Source: an uncultured Bacteroidales bacterium (GTDB taxonomy: Bacteria > Bacteroidota > Bacteroidia > Bacteroidales > FEN-979). Taken from it: 64,000 nt of DNA. This document shows positions 17,233 through 25,296 of this stretch, piece by piece. The position numbers were made by a program, and so were the translations under genes. Numbering within the stretch: position 1 is the first letter of the stretch; each line of letters opens with the position of its first letter. The notes beneath the pieces are model-generated. The model was given only the letters and a program-made list of their open reading frames with translations. It had not been told where the DNA came from and ran no database searches. The DNA lies in assembly GCA_903945175.1 (NCBI GenBank), contig CAJAUM010000022.1, positions 62,001 to 126,000 of the forward strand, written 5' to 3'.

Positions 17233-18453
17233 ATGAAAAAGTTCCTTGTCCTCATTTCATGTTTTCTGGCAACGCTGTTTGTTTCAGGTCAGTCATTGCC
17301 CGATCAGTCTGATCCTGACACCAACCAAATGCATTTGAATGAGATCTTGAACAAATGGCACCGCGATGCAGCCGCTGGCAACCACGCAGCCTACATGGGC
17401 GCCATGGGCGGTAACGGGGTATTCATTGGCACCGATCCAACTGAGTATTGGACAACTGCTGAATTTAGTTCCTGGAGCAAGCCCTTCTTTGAAAAAAAAC
17501 GAACCTGGAATTTCAGGGCGATCAGCCGGAATATCTTCATTGGAGATGATGGTACGGTAGCCTGGTTTGATGAATTGCTGGAAACGCAAATGGGAATTTG
17601 CCGGGGTTCAGGGGTACTTCAAAAGAGGGATGGAACATGGAAAATTGAACAGTATGTGCTTTCAGCCTCCATTCCCAATGACATCATGAAACAGGTTACA
17701 GCCATGAAATCGGGCAACGATTCAAGCCTGATCCTGAAGGGCATTTTTGACAAATACGGCATGACCGGAACCATCCTGATCTTCGACCCGCTATCAGGCC
17801 GGTCATTCGGATATAATCCCGCCAGGTGGGACAGCGGCTACCTGCCTGCTTCCACCTTCAAGATACCGAATACCCTCATCGGAATGGAGACCGGTGTGAT
17901 AAAACCAAACCATGTATTCAAATGGAAGGGGGAGGAACGAAGACTTCCTCAATGGAAACAGGATTTAAAGCTGCGCGATGCCTTCCAGGTTTCATGCGTT
18001 CCCTGTTACCAGGAGGTGGCCCGAAAGATCGGGCCGGCCAGGATGAAATCATCTCTCGAAAAAATAAATTATCCGGGAATGGATGTTCGGCCTGAGAACA
18101 TCGACCGGTTCTGGCTGGAGGGGAATTCTCGGATTACGCCCCGCCAACAGGTTGATTTTTTAAAGCGGCTTTTTGAGGAAAACCTTCCATTGAAAAGTTC
18201 GGTTATGAAGGAGATGAAATCCATCATGATGCAGGAAACCACCCCGGAATATGCCCTGAGCGGCAAAACCGGGTGGGCCATCCGGAACGGCAATAATTAT
18301 GGGTGGTTTGTGGGGTGGATCGAGGCGAAAGGGAAAGTTTATTTCATCGCAACCCTTGTGGAGCCAAAAAGCCAGGATAAGGTTGATGATTTTGCCCTGG
18401 CGAGAAAGACGGTGACGATGGAGGTGCTGAAATATTTGGGAATTCTGGAATAA
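17233..18453 (+). CDS. NTF2-like domain fused to class D beta-lactamase domain
   Basis: 406 residues with an N-terminal signal peptide (about 1-20), an NTF2/SnoaL-like domain (about 28-152, WHRDAAAGNHAAYMGAMG...GSGVLQKRDGTWKIEQYVLS) and a C-terminal class D serine beta-lactamase domain (about 160-405). The active-site motif is STFK with S207 and K210, the second motif SCV starts at S254, the WLEGN segment replaces the usual YGN region, and KTG is at 345-347. The serine hydrolase residues are intact, so it may act on penicillins or be a sensor-like penicillin-binding protein. The NTF2-like fusion is unusual. The protein is likely periplasmic. Confidence 0.85.
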   Translation: MKKFLVLISCFLATLFVSGQSLPDQSDPDTNQMHLNEILNKWHRDAAAGNHAAYMGAMGGNGVFIGTDPTEYWTTAEFSSWSKPFFEKKRTWNFRAISRNIFIGDDGTVAWFDELLETQMGICRGSGVLQKRDGTWKIEQYVLSASIPNDIMKQVTAMKSGNDSSLILKGIFDKYGMTGTILIFDPLSGRSFGYNPARWDSGYLPASTFKIPNTLIGMETGVIKPNHVFKWKGEERRLPQWKQDLKLRDAFQVSCVPCYQEVARKIGPARMKSSLEKINYPGMDVRPENIDRFWLEGNSRITPRQQVDFLKRLFEENLPLKSSVMKEMKSIMMQETTPEYALSGKTGWAIRNGNNYGWFVGWIEAKGKVYFIATLVEPKSQDKVDDFALARKTVTMEVLKYLGILE

Positions 18454-18503
18454 ACGACCAACGTGGGCCTGTAAACACTTTTGCGTCACATGAAATTGAA
18501 ACG

Positions 18504-18520
18504 TGTGTCTAAGCGACACA
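18504..18520. other. Short hairpin in the beta-lactamase/res gap
   Basis: TGTGTC and GACACA arms with a 5-nt loop. No T-tract follows, so it is a weak terminator candidate or a binding site. Confidence 0.25.
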
Positions 18521-18575
18521 TGAATATTTCTGATAAAATTATCGGGAACAATCTTAATAATGAATGGTATTTGCT

Positions 18576-18583
18576 TAGATTTG
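18576..18583 (+). promoter_or_regulatory. Predicted -7 box of the res gene
   Basis: TAGATTTG matches TAnnTTTG. It lies 28 bp before the ATG at 18612. No -33 element is clear at the normal spacing. Confidence 0.4.
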
Positions 18584-18611
18584 TTGGGTAAATGTCATAA
18601 TTATTAACTCC

Positions 18612-21600
18612 ATGGATTCAGATAATCCGATCCTGAACAGCCCATACCTTGAACCTTCATTGCACTACGCCACGGACAAGGATGGTTCTTTGAATTACAG
18701 CGATATCCGCAAGGGCCGAAGGATCTTCACAACAGATATTCAGGTCATACCTACGCGGCAGGGGCCTCAAAAAGAAATTTTCGAGGTAAATGATTTTTCG
18801 GACGAATATCAGGATCATCTGATTAATCTTTGCAGAAAAGAGGTCGGCAAATGGCGGGCTGACCTTTATCCCGGCACTACCCGGGTTTCGAAGGAGTTGC
18901 TTACTTTCTGGTTCAGCAACCCGGAACGACATGCTCAAATGAAGCTGTTTTTCGCTCAGCAGGAAGCTGTTGAAACCGCCATCTGGCTGAATGAGGTGGC
19001 CGAAAAATCAAATGCCGGTCAGCATATTCTCAACATCCTGCAGTCGGGGCAACATTCTGTTAGCAATGACAAAAATGATTGTCTTCCGCGCATTGCATTT
19101 AAAATGGCAACAGGCACTGGCAAAACCGTCGTGATGGGATGTTTGGTCCTGTATCATTATTTTAACCGCCAGGAATACCGCGGAGATACCCGGTTTGCCG
19201 ACTATTTCCTGATCATTGCCCCCGGGATCACCATCAAAGACAGGCTCAGCGTGCTGTTTGTCGATACCACGCACAAGGTGAGGAATGAAATTGAAGATTA
19301 TTACCGTATTCGCGGATTGGTTCCGTTACATCTCGAACCCCGGCTCGAAAATCTGAATGCCAGGCTGGTCATCACCAATTACCATAGGTTTGAGCCCAAG
19401 ACCCTGCAAGGGAATAAACGAAGTCCATTTGACGGGAAGGTAGATCTGGAAGGGAAAAAACTGGCAACAGGGAATACCGAAGATTTTTCACTGGTGGTTA
19501 AAAGGGCGCTTGGGAAATTCAAAGCCGGAAGCCGGTTGCTCATCCTCAACGACGAAGCCCATCACTGTTATCTGCCGAAATCGCAGGGGAAAACTTCCGA
19601 TAACGAGGAAAGCGATGAGAATGCCCGTGCGGCCGTATGGTTTACAGGCCTCCGCGAAATGTCGGCAAAATTCAAACTGCAGAAGATATATGATCTCTCA
19701 GCAACTCCATATTATCTCCAGGGATCAGGATACCCTGCGTACAGCCTTTTTCCCTGGGCCGTTTCGGATTTCGGATTGATCGAAGCCATTGAATCTGGTC
19801 TGGTGAAGATCCCTTTCATCCCTGACAGCGATACAACCCAGGAGTTGAAGGGTCCGGTATTGCGAAACCTCTATGAGCATGTCAAAGATCAGTTGCCCCG
19901 GAAAGGTCAGAAAAAGAAGAAGTCGGAAGCGGCAGCCGAAGGAACCAAATTAAAGGAGCAGCCACCAAAATTGCCCCCAATGGTGAAAATTGCGCTAGAT
20001 CAATTTTACAACCATTATGAAACTTACGCAGAGGGTCAGCGAAAAATTCAGGAAGAAAAATTAAACCTGTTTTCCACCCCTCCCGTATTCATCGTGGTTT
20101 GCAACAACACTTCGGTTTCGAAGGAGATGTACAAATACATCGCCGGGTATGAGTATGAAGATGAAAACGGAGATTTGATCACAGTCACCGGGGTGAAGGA
20201 TATTTTCAGCAATTACGATTTTACCACAAAGAAGCTGCTGCGGAAACCGCCTACCCTGCTCATCGACAGCGATGCCCTGGAGAACAGCGACCAGGTGAAC
20301 GACGATTTCAGGAAGATATTCTCCTCTGAAATCGCCGAATTCAAACGCGATTATGTGCGTATTCACGGGCAGGGCAGCGCGGAACGGATCACCGATGCCG
20401 AAATCCTGCGCGAGGTGGTCAATACGGTGGGGAAACCCGGAAAGTTAGGCGCCCACATCCGGTGTGTGGTTTCGGTATCCATGCTCACCGAGGGCTGGGA
20501 TGCCAATACCGTGACGCACATCATGGGATTGCGCGCATTCGGATCACAGCTGCTATGCGAACAGGTGGCCGGGCGGGCTTTGCGCAGGATGAATTACAAC
20601 CTCCAGGGATATGATAAATCGGGAAATCCGACAAGCGATAAAAAGAGGATTGTGACTGAAAAATTCCCACCGGAATATGCCCATATCATCGGGATCCCAT
20701 TTAAAATGTTTAAAGGCGGGGAAACTGTAACACCGTTGCCCCCGGAGGATCTGGTTCATATCAAAGCCCTGCCCGAACGACAGGCACAATTTGAGATCAC
20801 CTTTCCCAATGTGACCGGTTACCGGATTGAAAATGGCGACGATGATATAACCTTTGACTTTTCAGCCTTAGAGAATTATGAGATCAGAGGCGATCTGATG
20901 CCGTATAAAACAAAACTGGCCAGCGCTTTTTCATCTCAGGAAATTGAAATTGAAATCCAGAGTGTCCTCGAAAAACGCGACCAGGAGATCATTTTTAAGC
21001 TCACCCGCGATCTTATCAATCGCCATTTTTCGGATGACGACCACAACCCGAAATTCCAGCGCTTCGGAAAGCTGAAAAAGGCAGTTGAAACATGGTATCA
21101 CACAAAAATAATCCTGCTCAACATTGCCGGTGACCAGTATAAGAGGCTCATCTGGTTTGAAGATGAAAAAACGGTGGCCGACCACATCGCCCGGGGAATC
21201 AATACCTGGAAAAATACCATCGAATATATCCGCCCGGTATTCAACTATTACAACAGGTTTGGCAGCACCAAATATGTGAACGGCAATACATCAAAAGAGA
21301 TCTATCCCACCACACGAAGTCATGTGAACTATGTGGTGGCCGACACCGAAAGCTGGGAACAGATCGCGGCCAAAACACTTGAGGAAATTCCTGCAGTTGA
21401 TAGCTATGTGAAAAACGCCTTTTTGGGTTTTCAGATCCCCTATGTAAAAGATGGCGCCGGAAAGCTCTATTTTCCCGATTTCATCGCCCGGTGTAAAGGA
21501 AAAAACGGAACCGTGAAAAACCTGATCATCGAGATTACCGGCATGAACAAGGACAAGGAGGAGAAACGCTGGTATGTCGAAAACCGCTGGCTCCCGGCGG

Positions 21601-21710
21601 TAAACGCAGTGCGTGAAAAGTATGAATATCCGGAATGGCATTTCATCGAAATTGCCAACGACATCAGGAATATTAAAAATCAGTTGATTGAAAAGATGGC
21701 GGGGATGTAA
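18612..21710 (+). CDS. Type III-like restriction enzyme Res subunit (SF2 helicase-nuclease)
   Basis: 1032 residues. SF2 helicase core with motif I ATGTGKT at 166-172, motif II with D314 in LNDEAHH, motif III LSATPYY, and motif [14 protein letters not shown]-terminal PD-(D/E)xK-like region has D956 in YFPDFIA and E974 in IIEITG; the third catalytic position is threonine rather than the usual lysine. This layout matches DEAD/DEAH Res subunits that cut DNA when the partner methylase has not protected its sites. The matching DNA methyltransferase is at 22554-25172, with an NYN-domain gene between them. Order res-NYN-mod differs from the classical mod-res. Confidence 0.88.
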   Translation: MDSDNPILNSPYLEPSLHYATDKDGSLNYSDIRKGRRIFTTDIQVIPTRQGPQKEIFEVNDFSDEYQDHLINLCRKEVGKWRADLYPGTTRVSKELLTFWFSNPERHAQMKLFFAQQEAVETAIWLNEVAEKSNAGQHILNILQSGQHSVSNDKNDCLPRIAFKMATGTGKTVVMGCLVLYHYFNRQEYRGDTRFADYFLIIAPGITIKDRLSVLFVDTTHKVRNEIEDYYRIRGLVPLHLEPRLENLNARLVITNYHRFEPKTLQGNKRSPFDGKVDLEGKKLATGNTEDFSLVVKRALGKFKAGSRLLILNDEAHHCYLPKSQGKTSDNEESDENARAAVWFTGLREMSAKFKLQKIYDLSATPYYLQGSGYPAYSLFPWAVSDFGLIEAIESGLVKIPFIPDSDTTQELKGPVLRNLYEHVKDQLPRKGQKKKKSEAAAEGTKLKEQPPKLPPMVKIALDQFYNHYETYAEGQRKIQEEKLNLFSTPPVFIVVCNNTSVSKEMYKYIAGYEYEDENGDLITVTGVKDIFSNYDFTTKKLLRKPPTLLIDSDALENSDQVNDDFRKIFSSEIAEFKRDYVRIHGQGSAERITDAEILREVVNTVGKPGKLGAHIRCVVSVSMLTEGWDANTVTHIMGLRAFGSQLLCEQVAGRALRRMNYNLQGYDKSGNPTSDKKRIVTEKFPPEYAHIIGIPFKMFKGGETVTPLPPEDLVHIKALPERQAQFEITFPNVTGYRIENGDDDITFDFSALENYEIRGDLMPYKTKLASAFSSQEIEIEIQSVLEKRDQEIIFKLTRDLINRHFSDDDHNPKFQRFGKLKKAVETWYHTKIILLNIAGDQYKRLIWFEDEKTVADHIARGINTWKNTIEYIRPVFNYYNRFGSTKYVNGNTSKEIYPTTRSHVNYVVADTESWEQIAAKTLEEIPAVDSYVKNAFLGFQIPYVKDGAGKLYFPDFIARCKGKNGTVKNLIIEITGMNKDKEEKRWYVENRWLPAVNAVREKYEYPEWHFIEIANDIRNIKNQLIEKMAGM

Positions 21711-21718
21711 AAAAAGAA

Positions 21719-21740
21719 ACGGCAGGGTTGCCCTTGCCGT
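21719..21740 (+). terminator. Hairpin after res
   Basis: Arms ACGGCAGGG and CCCTTGCCGT pair with one bulge around a 3-nt loop, starting 9 bp after the res stop. No clear T-tract follows, so termination is uncertain; it may instead separate res from the NYN gene. Confidence 0.4.
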
Positions 21741-21772
21741 CGACCCGGAGATGCTATCGCCGGGGGGGTTAA

Positions 21773-21785
21773 TGGTGCAAAGATA
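21773..21785. repeat. 13-bp direct repeat, left copy, flanking the NYN gene
   Basis: TGGTGCAAAGATA, identical to 22491-22503. The two copies bracket the NYN gene. It contains CAAAGATA, which on the minus strand is the -7 box TATCTTTG. Confidence 0.8.
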
Positions 21786-21821
21786 ATAATAAAAAAGGTG
21801 TTGTCAAGTATTTTATTAAAA

Positions 21822-22433
21822 ATGGAAAGAACAATAGTTTATGTCGATGGATTTAACCTATACTTCGGGTTAAGATCCCAAAAGTGGAAACGATACTACT
21901 GGCTGAACCTTCATAAACTTTCTCAAAGTCTTCTAAAACCCACTCAGCAATTAATAAAAACAAAATACTTTACTGCACAAATTTCAAAACCTGAGGATAA
22001 AAGGATTAGGCAAAGAACCTTCATTGAGGCACTTGGCACACTTCCTGATCTGGAAATTTTCTTTGGTAAATTTTATTCCTCTGCGATGAAATGCTGGAAC
22101 TGTGGATATGTTATTACCAGATCAAATGAGAAAATGACCGATGTAAATATTGCAGTTCAAATGCTAAATGATGCATATCTGAATGCTTTTGATACGGCAA
22201 TTTTGATTTCTGCTGACAGCGATCTGACGGAAGCATTAAACATGATTAAAAGCGGATTCCCTGACAAGAGATTGATTGCTGCTTTTCCACCGAATCGTTT
22301 TTCAGTTGAACTCAGTAAAATCGCTCATGGTTATTTCTCTATTGGAAGGAAAAAATTTGCTGAAAGTGTCTTTCCTGACACGATTGTCAAACCCGATGGA
22401 TTTGAACTTAAAATTCCGGATAAATGGAAATAA
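21822..22433 (+). CDS. NYN-domain (PIN-like) protein, probable RNase
   Basis: 203 residues of the NYN/LabA-like PIN superfamily. The acidic metal-binding residues are visible: D9 in VYVDGFNLY, D107 in KMTDVNIAV, and D132 and D134 in ISADSDL. A CWNC pair at 91-94 may bind zinc. NYN proteins are typically RNases. I start at the ATG at 21822, since MERTIVYVDGFN is the normal N-terminus. It sits between res and mod on the same strand, is much more AT-rich than both (32-38% GC in two hand-counted 60-bp blocks), and is bracketed by 13-bp direct repeats. A defence role alongside the restriction system is inference. Confidence 0.85.
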   Translation: MERTIVYVDGFNLYFGLRSQKWKRYYWLNLHKLSQSLLKPTQQLIKTKYFTAQISKPEDKRIRQRTFIEALGTLPDLEIFFGKFYSSAMKCWNCGYVITRSNEKMTDVNIAVQMLNDAYLNAFDTAILISADSDLTEALNMIKSGFPDKRLIAAFPPNRFSVELSKIAHGYFSIGRKKFAESVFPDTIVKPDGFELKIPDKWK

Positions 22434-22437
22434 AAAC

Positions 22438-22451
22438 CCCCGTTTCCGGGG
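22438..22451 (+). terminator. GC-rich hairpin after the NYN gene
   Basis: CCCCG and CGGGG arms with a TTTC loop, 4 bp after the NYN stop. There is no T-run after it. Confidence 0.35.
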
Positions 22452-22490
22452 TCAAGGGCCATCCAGCCCTCCACCTCCGCATCAGCGGAT

Positions 22491-22503
22491 TGGTGCAAAG
22501 ATA
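22491..22503. repeat. 13-bp direct repeat, right copy, flanking the NYN gene
   Basis: TGGTGCAAAGATA, the exact match of 21773-21785, 51 bp before the mod ATG. Confidence 0.8.
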
Positions 22504-22553
22504 CATCAAAAACATTGAATTGAATCCGTTACCAAAAAAAATATCCACATCCC

Positions 22554-25172
22554 ATGGTTAAAAAGATCGACTCCCTCAAACATCCGGCCGACACCCGCGC
22601 ACACATCCCCAGCCACGAAGAGGCGGGCTATGAAGATGAGAATAAAAAAGTGAAGGAGGGAACGAAAGTACTTGAAACACCGAAAAATCCGGTGGTGCAC
22701 CGTGGCCAGGATCCCGAACTCTTCTGGCTGAACAAATACGACAACGACGACCGCGAAGAGCTGCTCCGCGTCGATATCCGCAGTCTTTACCGGCATGAAC
22801 ACATCGCCCCGGAAACGTTGATTAAGAACCTCTATAAGGTAACCGAGGAAAAAAGTCCGCAGCTCGACATGTTCAGCGTAAACGAACTTTTCGGCAATGC
22901 ACTAGAAAAAGATGAACTGGATAAAGTAAGTGAATATTACCACCACCAGGATGGCTGGACCAACCGCCTCATCCAGGGCGACAGCCTGATCACCATGGGC
23001 AGCCTCTTGGAACGCGAAGGGATGGCCGGCCAGGTGCAGATGATCTATTTCGATCCGCCCTACGGCATCAAATATGGCAGCAACTGGCAGATCAAACTTA
23101 ACAACCGCGATGTGAAAGACGGCAGCGACGAGGCCCTCACCGGCGAACCCGAACAGATTAAAGCCTTCCGCGACACCTGGGAGCTGGGTATCCACTCCTA
23201 CCTGTCGTACATGCGCGACCGCCTGCTCATCGCCCGCGAACTGCTCACCGAGAGCGGCTCCTGCTTTGTTCAGATCAGCGACGAAAATGTGCACCTCCTC
23301 CGCAGTGTGATGGATGAGGTGTTTGGGAGTGAGAATTTCATTGCATTAATTCCTTTTAGAAAGAAAACAATGCCTTTTGGAACAAATTTCATTGAACAAA
23401 TGGCAGACTTTGTCTTGTGGTATGGAAAGAACAAATTTACCAGTGACGGCAAACCACAAACAAAATACAGAAAATTAACTCGTCCATCTAATATTGAAGG
23501 GGAATTTCATCATTGTTGGTATGAATTACCAAATGGAAAAAGATTTCGAATGACGAAGGAACAAATTGATAAGCATTATTTGCTCCCACAAGAAGCTAGA
23601 GTTTATCGATTGAAATCGCTTGAACCATCAGGAAAAATGGATTCAGGTATGTTTGATTTTGAGTTTGAAGGTAAAAAATATATTCACCCTAAGAATGGTT
23701 ATGGAACCAATATAAAGGGGATGCTAAAACTTAAAGAGAAAAATCGGCTGCAACCTGAGGGTAATCGACTCACTTTTATTATGTATGCTGATGAAAGTCA
23801 ATCTGCTAACCTAACTGCTCCTTGGAATGACACCGTTGGTGCCGATGATAAACAATATATCGTTCAGACTAATACCGAAGTCCTGAAACGCTGCCTTCTT
23901 ATGACCACCGACCCCGGCGACCTGGTGTTAGACCCGACCTGCGGCAGTGGCACCACGGCCTATGTGGCGGAGCAGTTTGGCCGGCGGTGGATCACCATCG
24001 ACACCAGCCGCATCGCCATCAACATCGCCAAGCAGCGCATCATGACGGCGGTGTTTCCTTACTACAAACTGTACGATGAAACGAAGGGCGACATCCGGCA
24101 GGGGTTTGTTTACAAGACCGTACCGCACATCACCCTGAAATCCCTGGCCAACGACGAGCCGGCACAGGAGGAGACCCTTTACGACCAGCCGTTCACCGAT
24201 AAAAGCGTATTGAGAGTAAGTGGTCCGTTTACGGTAGAAACGCTGCAGAATTTTGAACCGGTGAGTCCATCGGAGCTGGAGGAGGAGACCCTGGTCACCG
24301 AAGAGGTAGGCGAATGGGAGGAGAAGATCAAACAGCACCTGCTATCGACCGGCATCAAGAACGGCCGCAAGGATGAACGCGTCGATTTTACCCGCGTGGA
24401 GCTGTTAGCTGATGCCTGGCTCCATGCCGAAGGCTTTTACCACACGGCCAAAGGCGAACACAAAGCCTATTTTCACATCGGTCCTCGGTTTGGCACGGTG
24501 AGCAAAGAGGCGGTGAACAAAGCCATCGTGGCCTGCCGGCAGCGGGGCGATGCCAACTGGATGGTCATCCTGGGGTTCAGCTTCGAAAGCGATATCCAGG
24601 GCGGGGAGCAAACCACCAGTCTCGGTTCATTTGAAGTCACCAAAGCCAAAATTCATGATGATTTGCTGCAAGAAGGATTGAAGAAGAAACCGGCCAAATC
24701 GGCGGCATCGTTCGTAACCATCGGAGAACCGGATGTGGCAGTGAACATCGAGGAACGAACTGTAAATAATGAAAAGAAAAAGTTCGTATCTGTCTCTATT
24801 GAAGGGTTGGATATCTATGATCCGATCAAGGATGTGGTAATGCCCCGGAATATCCACGAAATCGCCTACTGGATGTTAGACGACGATTACGATGGCAGCA
24901 ATTTCGTGGTCAAACAGCTCTTTTTCTGCGGCGGCGATAAAACCGAATTCGATAAATGGCGCCGCGGGCTATTCGATCTGAGCGAATCACGCAACAGACG
25001 AAAGAAGGAGTTGCAAGACACGCTGAAAATCGAAATCGATGAGGAGGCATTTGAACGGTTGTATGGTCATACTTCGCATCCTGTTGAGATGAAGAAAAAG
25101 GGGCAGAAAATGGCGGTACGCATTGTTTCGCTCTACGGAGAAGAAACCACAAAAGTAATTTCGCCATCCTAG
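22554..25172 (+). CDS. Type III-like (beta-class) adenine DNA methyltransferase Mod
   Basis: 872 residues. Catalytic motif IV DPPY starts at D167, and the AdoMet motif I region DPTCGSGTT starts at D460. The order IV, target-recognition region, I defines the beta class used by type III Mod subunits; DPPY predicts N6-adenine methylation. About 290 residues lie between the motifs. The segment coding residues 257-442 is AT-rich while both flanks are GC-rich, as if the recognition domain had been swapped. The long C-terminal part (about 500-872) lacks motifs I recognise and may contact Res. The ATG at 22554 begins [13 protein letters not shown]. It forms a unit with res and the NYN gene. Confidence 0.9.
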   Translation: MVKKIDSLKHPADTRAHIPSHEEAGYEDENKKVKEGTKVLETPKNPVVHRGQDPELFWLNKYDNDDREELLRVDIRSLYRHEHIAPETLIKNLYKVTEEKSPQLDMFSVNELFGNALEKDELDKVSEYYHHQDGWTNRLIQGDSLITMGSLLEREGMAGQVQMIYFDPPYGIKYGSNWQIKLNNRDVKDGSDEALTGEPEQIKAFRDTWELGIHSYLSYMRDRLLIARELLTESGSCFVQISDENVHLLRSVMDEVFGSENFIALIPFRKKTMPFGTNFIEQMADFVLWYGKNKFTSDGKPQTKYRKLTRPSNIEGEFHHCWYELPNGKRFRMTKEQIDKHYLLPQEARVYRLKSLEPSGKMDSGMFDFEFEGKKYIHPKNGYGTNIKGMLKLKEKNRLQPEGNRLTFIMYADESQSANLTAPWNDTVGADDKQYIVQTNTEVLKRCLLMTTDPGDLVLDPTCGSGTTAYVAEQFGRRWITIDTSRIAINIAKQRIMTAVFPYYKLYDETKGDIRQGFVYKTVPHITLKSLANDEPAQEETLYDQPFTDKSVLRVSGPFTVETLQNFEPVSPSELEEETLVTEEVGEWEEKIKQHLLSTGIKNGRKDERVDFTRVELLADAWLHAEGFYHTAKGEHKAYFHIGPRFGTVSKEAVNKAIVACRQRGDANWMVILGFSFESDIQGGEQTTSLGSFEVTKAKIHDDLLQEGLKKKPAKSAASFVTIGEPDVAVNIEERTVNNEKKKFVSVSIEGLDIYDPIKDVVMPRNIHEIAYWMLDDDYDGSNFVVKQLFFCGGDKTEFDKWRRGLFDLSESRNRRKKELQDTLKIEIDEEAFERLYGHTSHPVEMKKKGQKMAVRIVSLYGEETTKVISPS
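23325..23880. other. AT-rich island inside mod (target-recognition segment)
   Basis: By hand count, 23221-23280 is 38/60 GC, 23341-23400 is 16/60, 23821-23880 is 25/60 and 23941-24000 is 41/60. The frame stays open throughout. The island coincides with the region between methyltransferase motifs IV and I. Confidence 0.8.
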
Positions 25173-25198
25173 TAATACCATCTAAAATCGTTCAGTTT

Positions 25199-25243
25199 TT
25201 TACATTTTGTCGTCAAATTTTGCCATCCTGTCTAAAATGTAAA
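25199..25243. promoter_or_regulatory. 10-bp inverted repeat upstream of the TonB receptor
   Basis: Perfect arms TTTACATTTT (25199-25208) and AAAATGTAAA (25234-25243) with a 25-nt spacer, ending 19 bp before the predicted -7 box. It could be an operator for the receptor or a weak end-of-transcript structure after mod. Confidence 0.4.
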
Positions 25244-25262
25244 GGCACAGTGGTGAAATCTG

Positions 25263-25270
25263 TAACTTTG
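25263..25270 (+). promoter_or_regulatory. Predicted -7 box of the TonB receptor gene
   Basis: TAACTTTG, a perfect TAnnTTTG match 26 bp before the ATG at 25297. No obvious -33 TTTG. Confidence 0.5.
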
Positions 25271-25296
25271 TACCTCTCTGTTTTTTCTATTATTCT

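Noticed and set aside
17760-18453. Acquired clinical-type beta-lactamase on a mobile element
   Set aside because: No integrase, transposase, attC-like site or composition shift next to the gene; it looks chromosomal.
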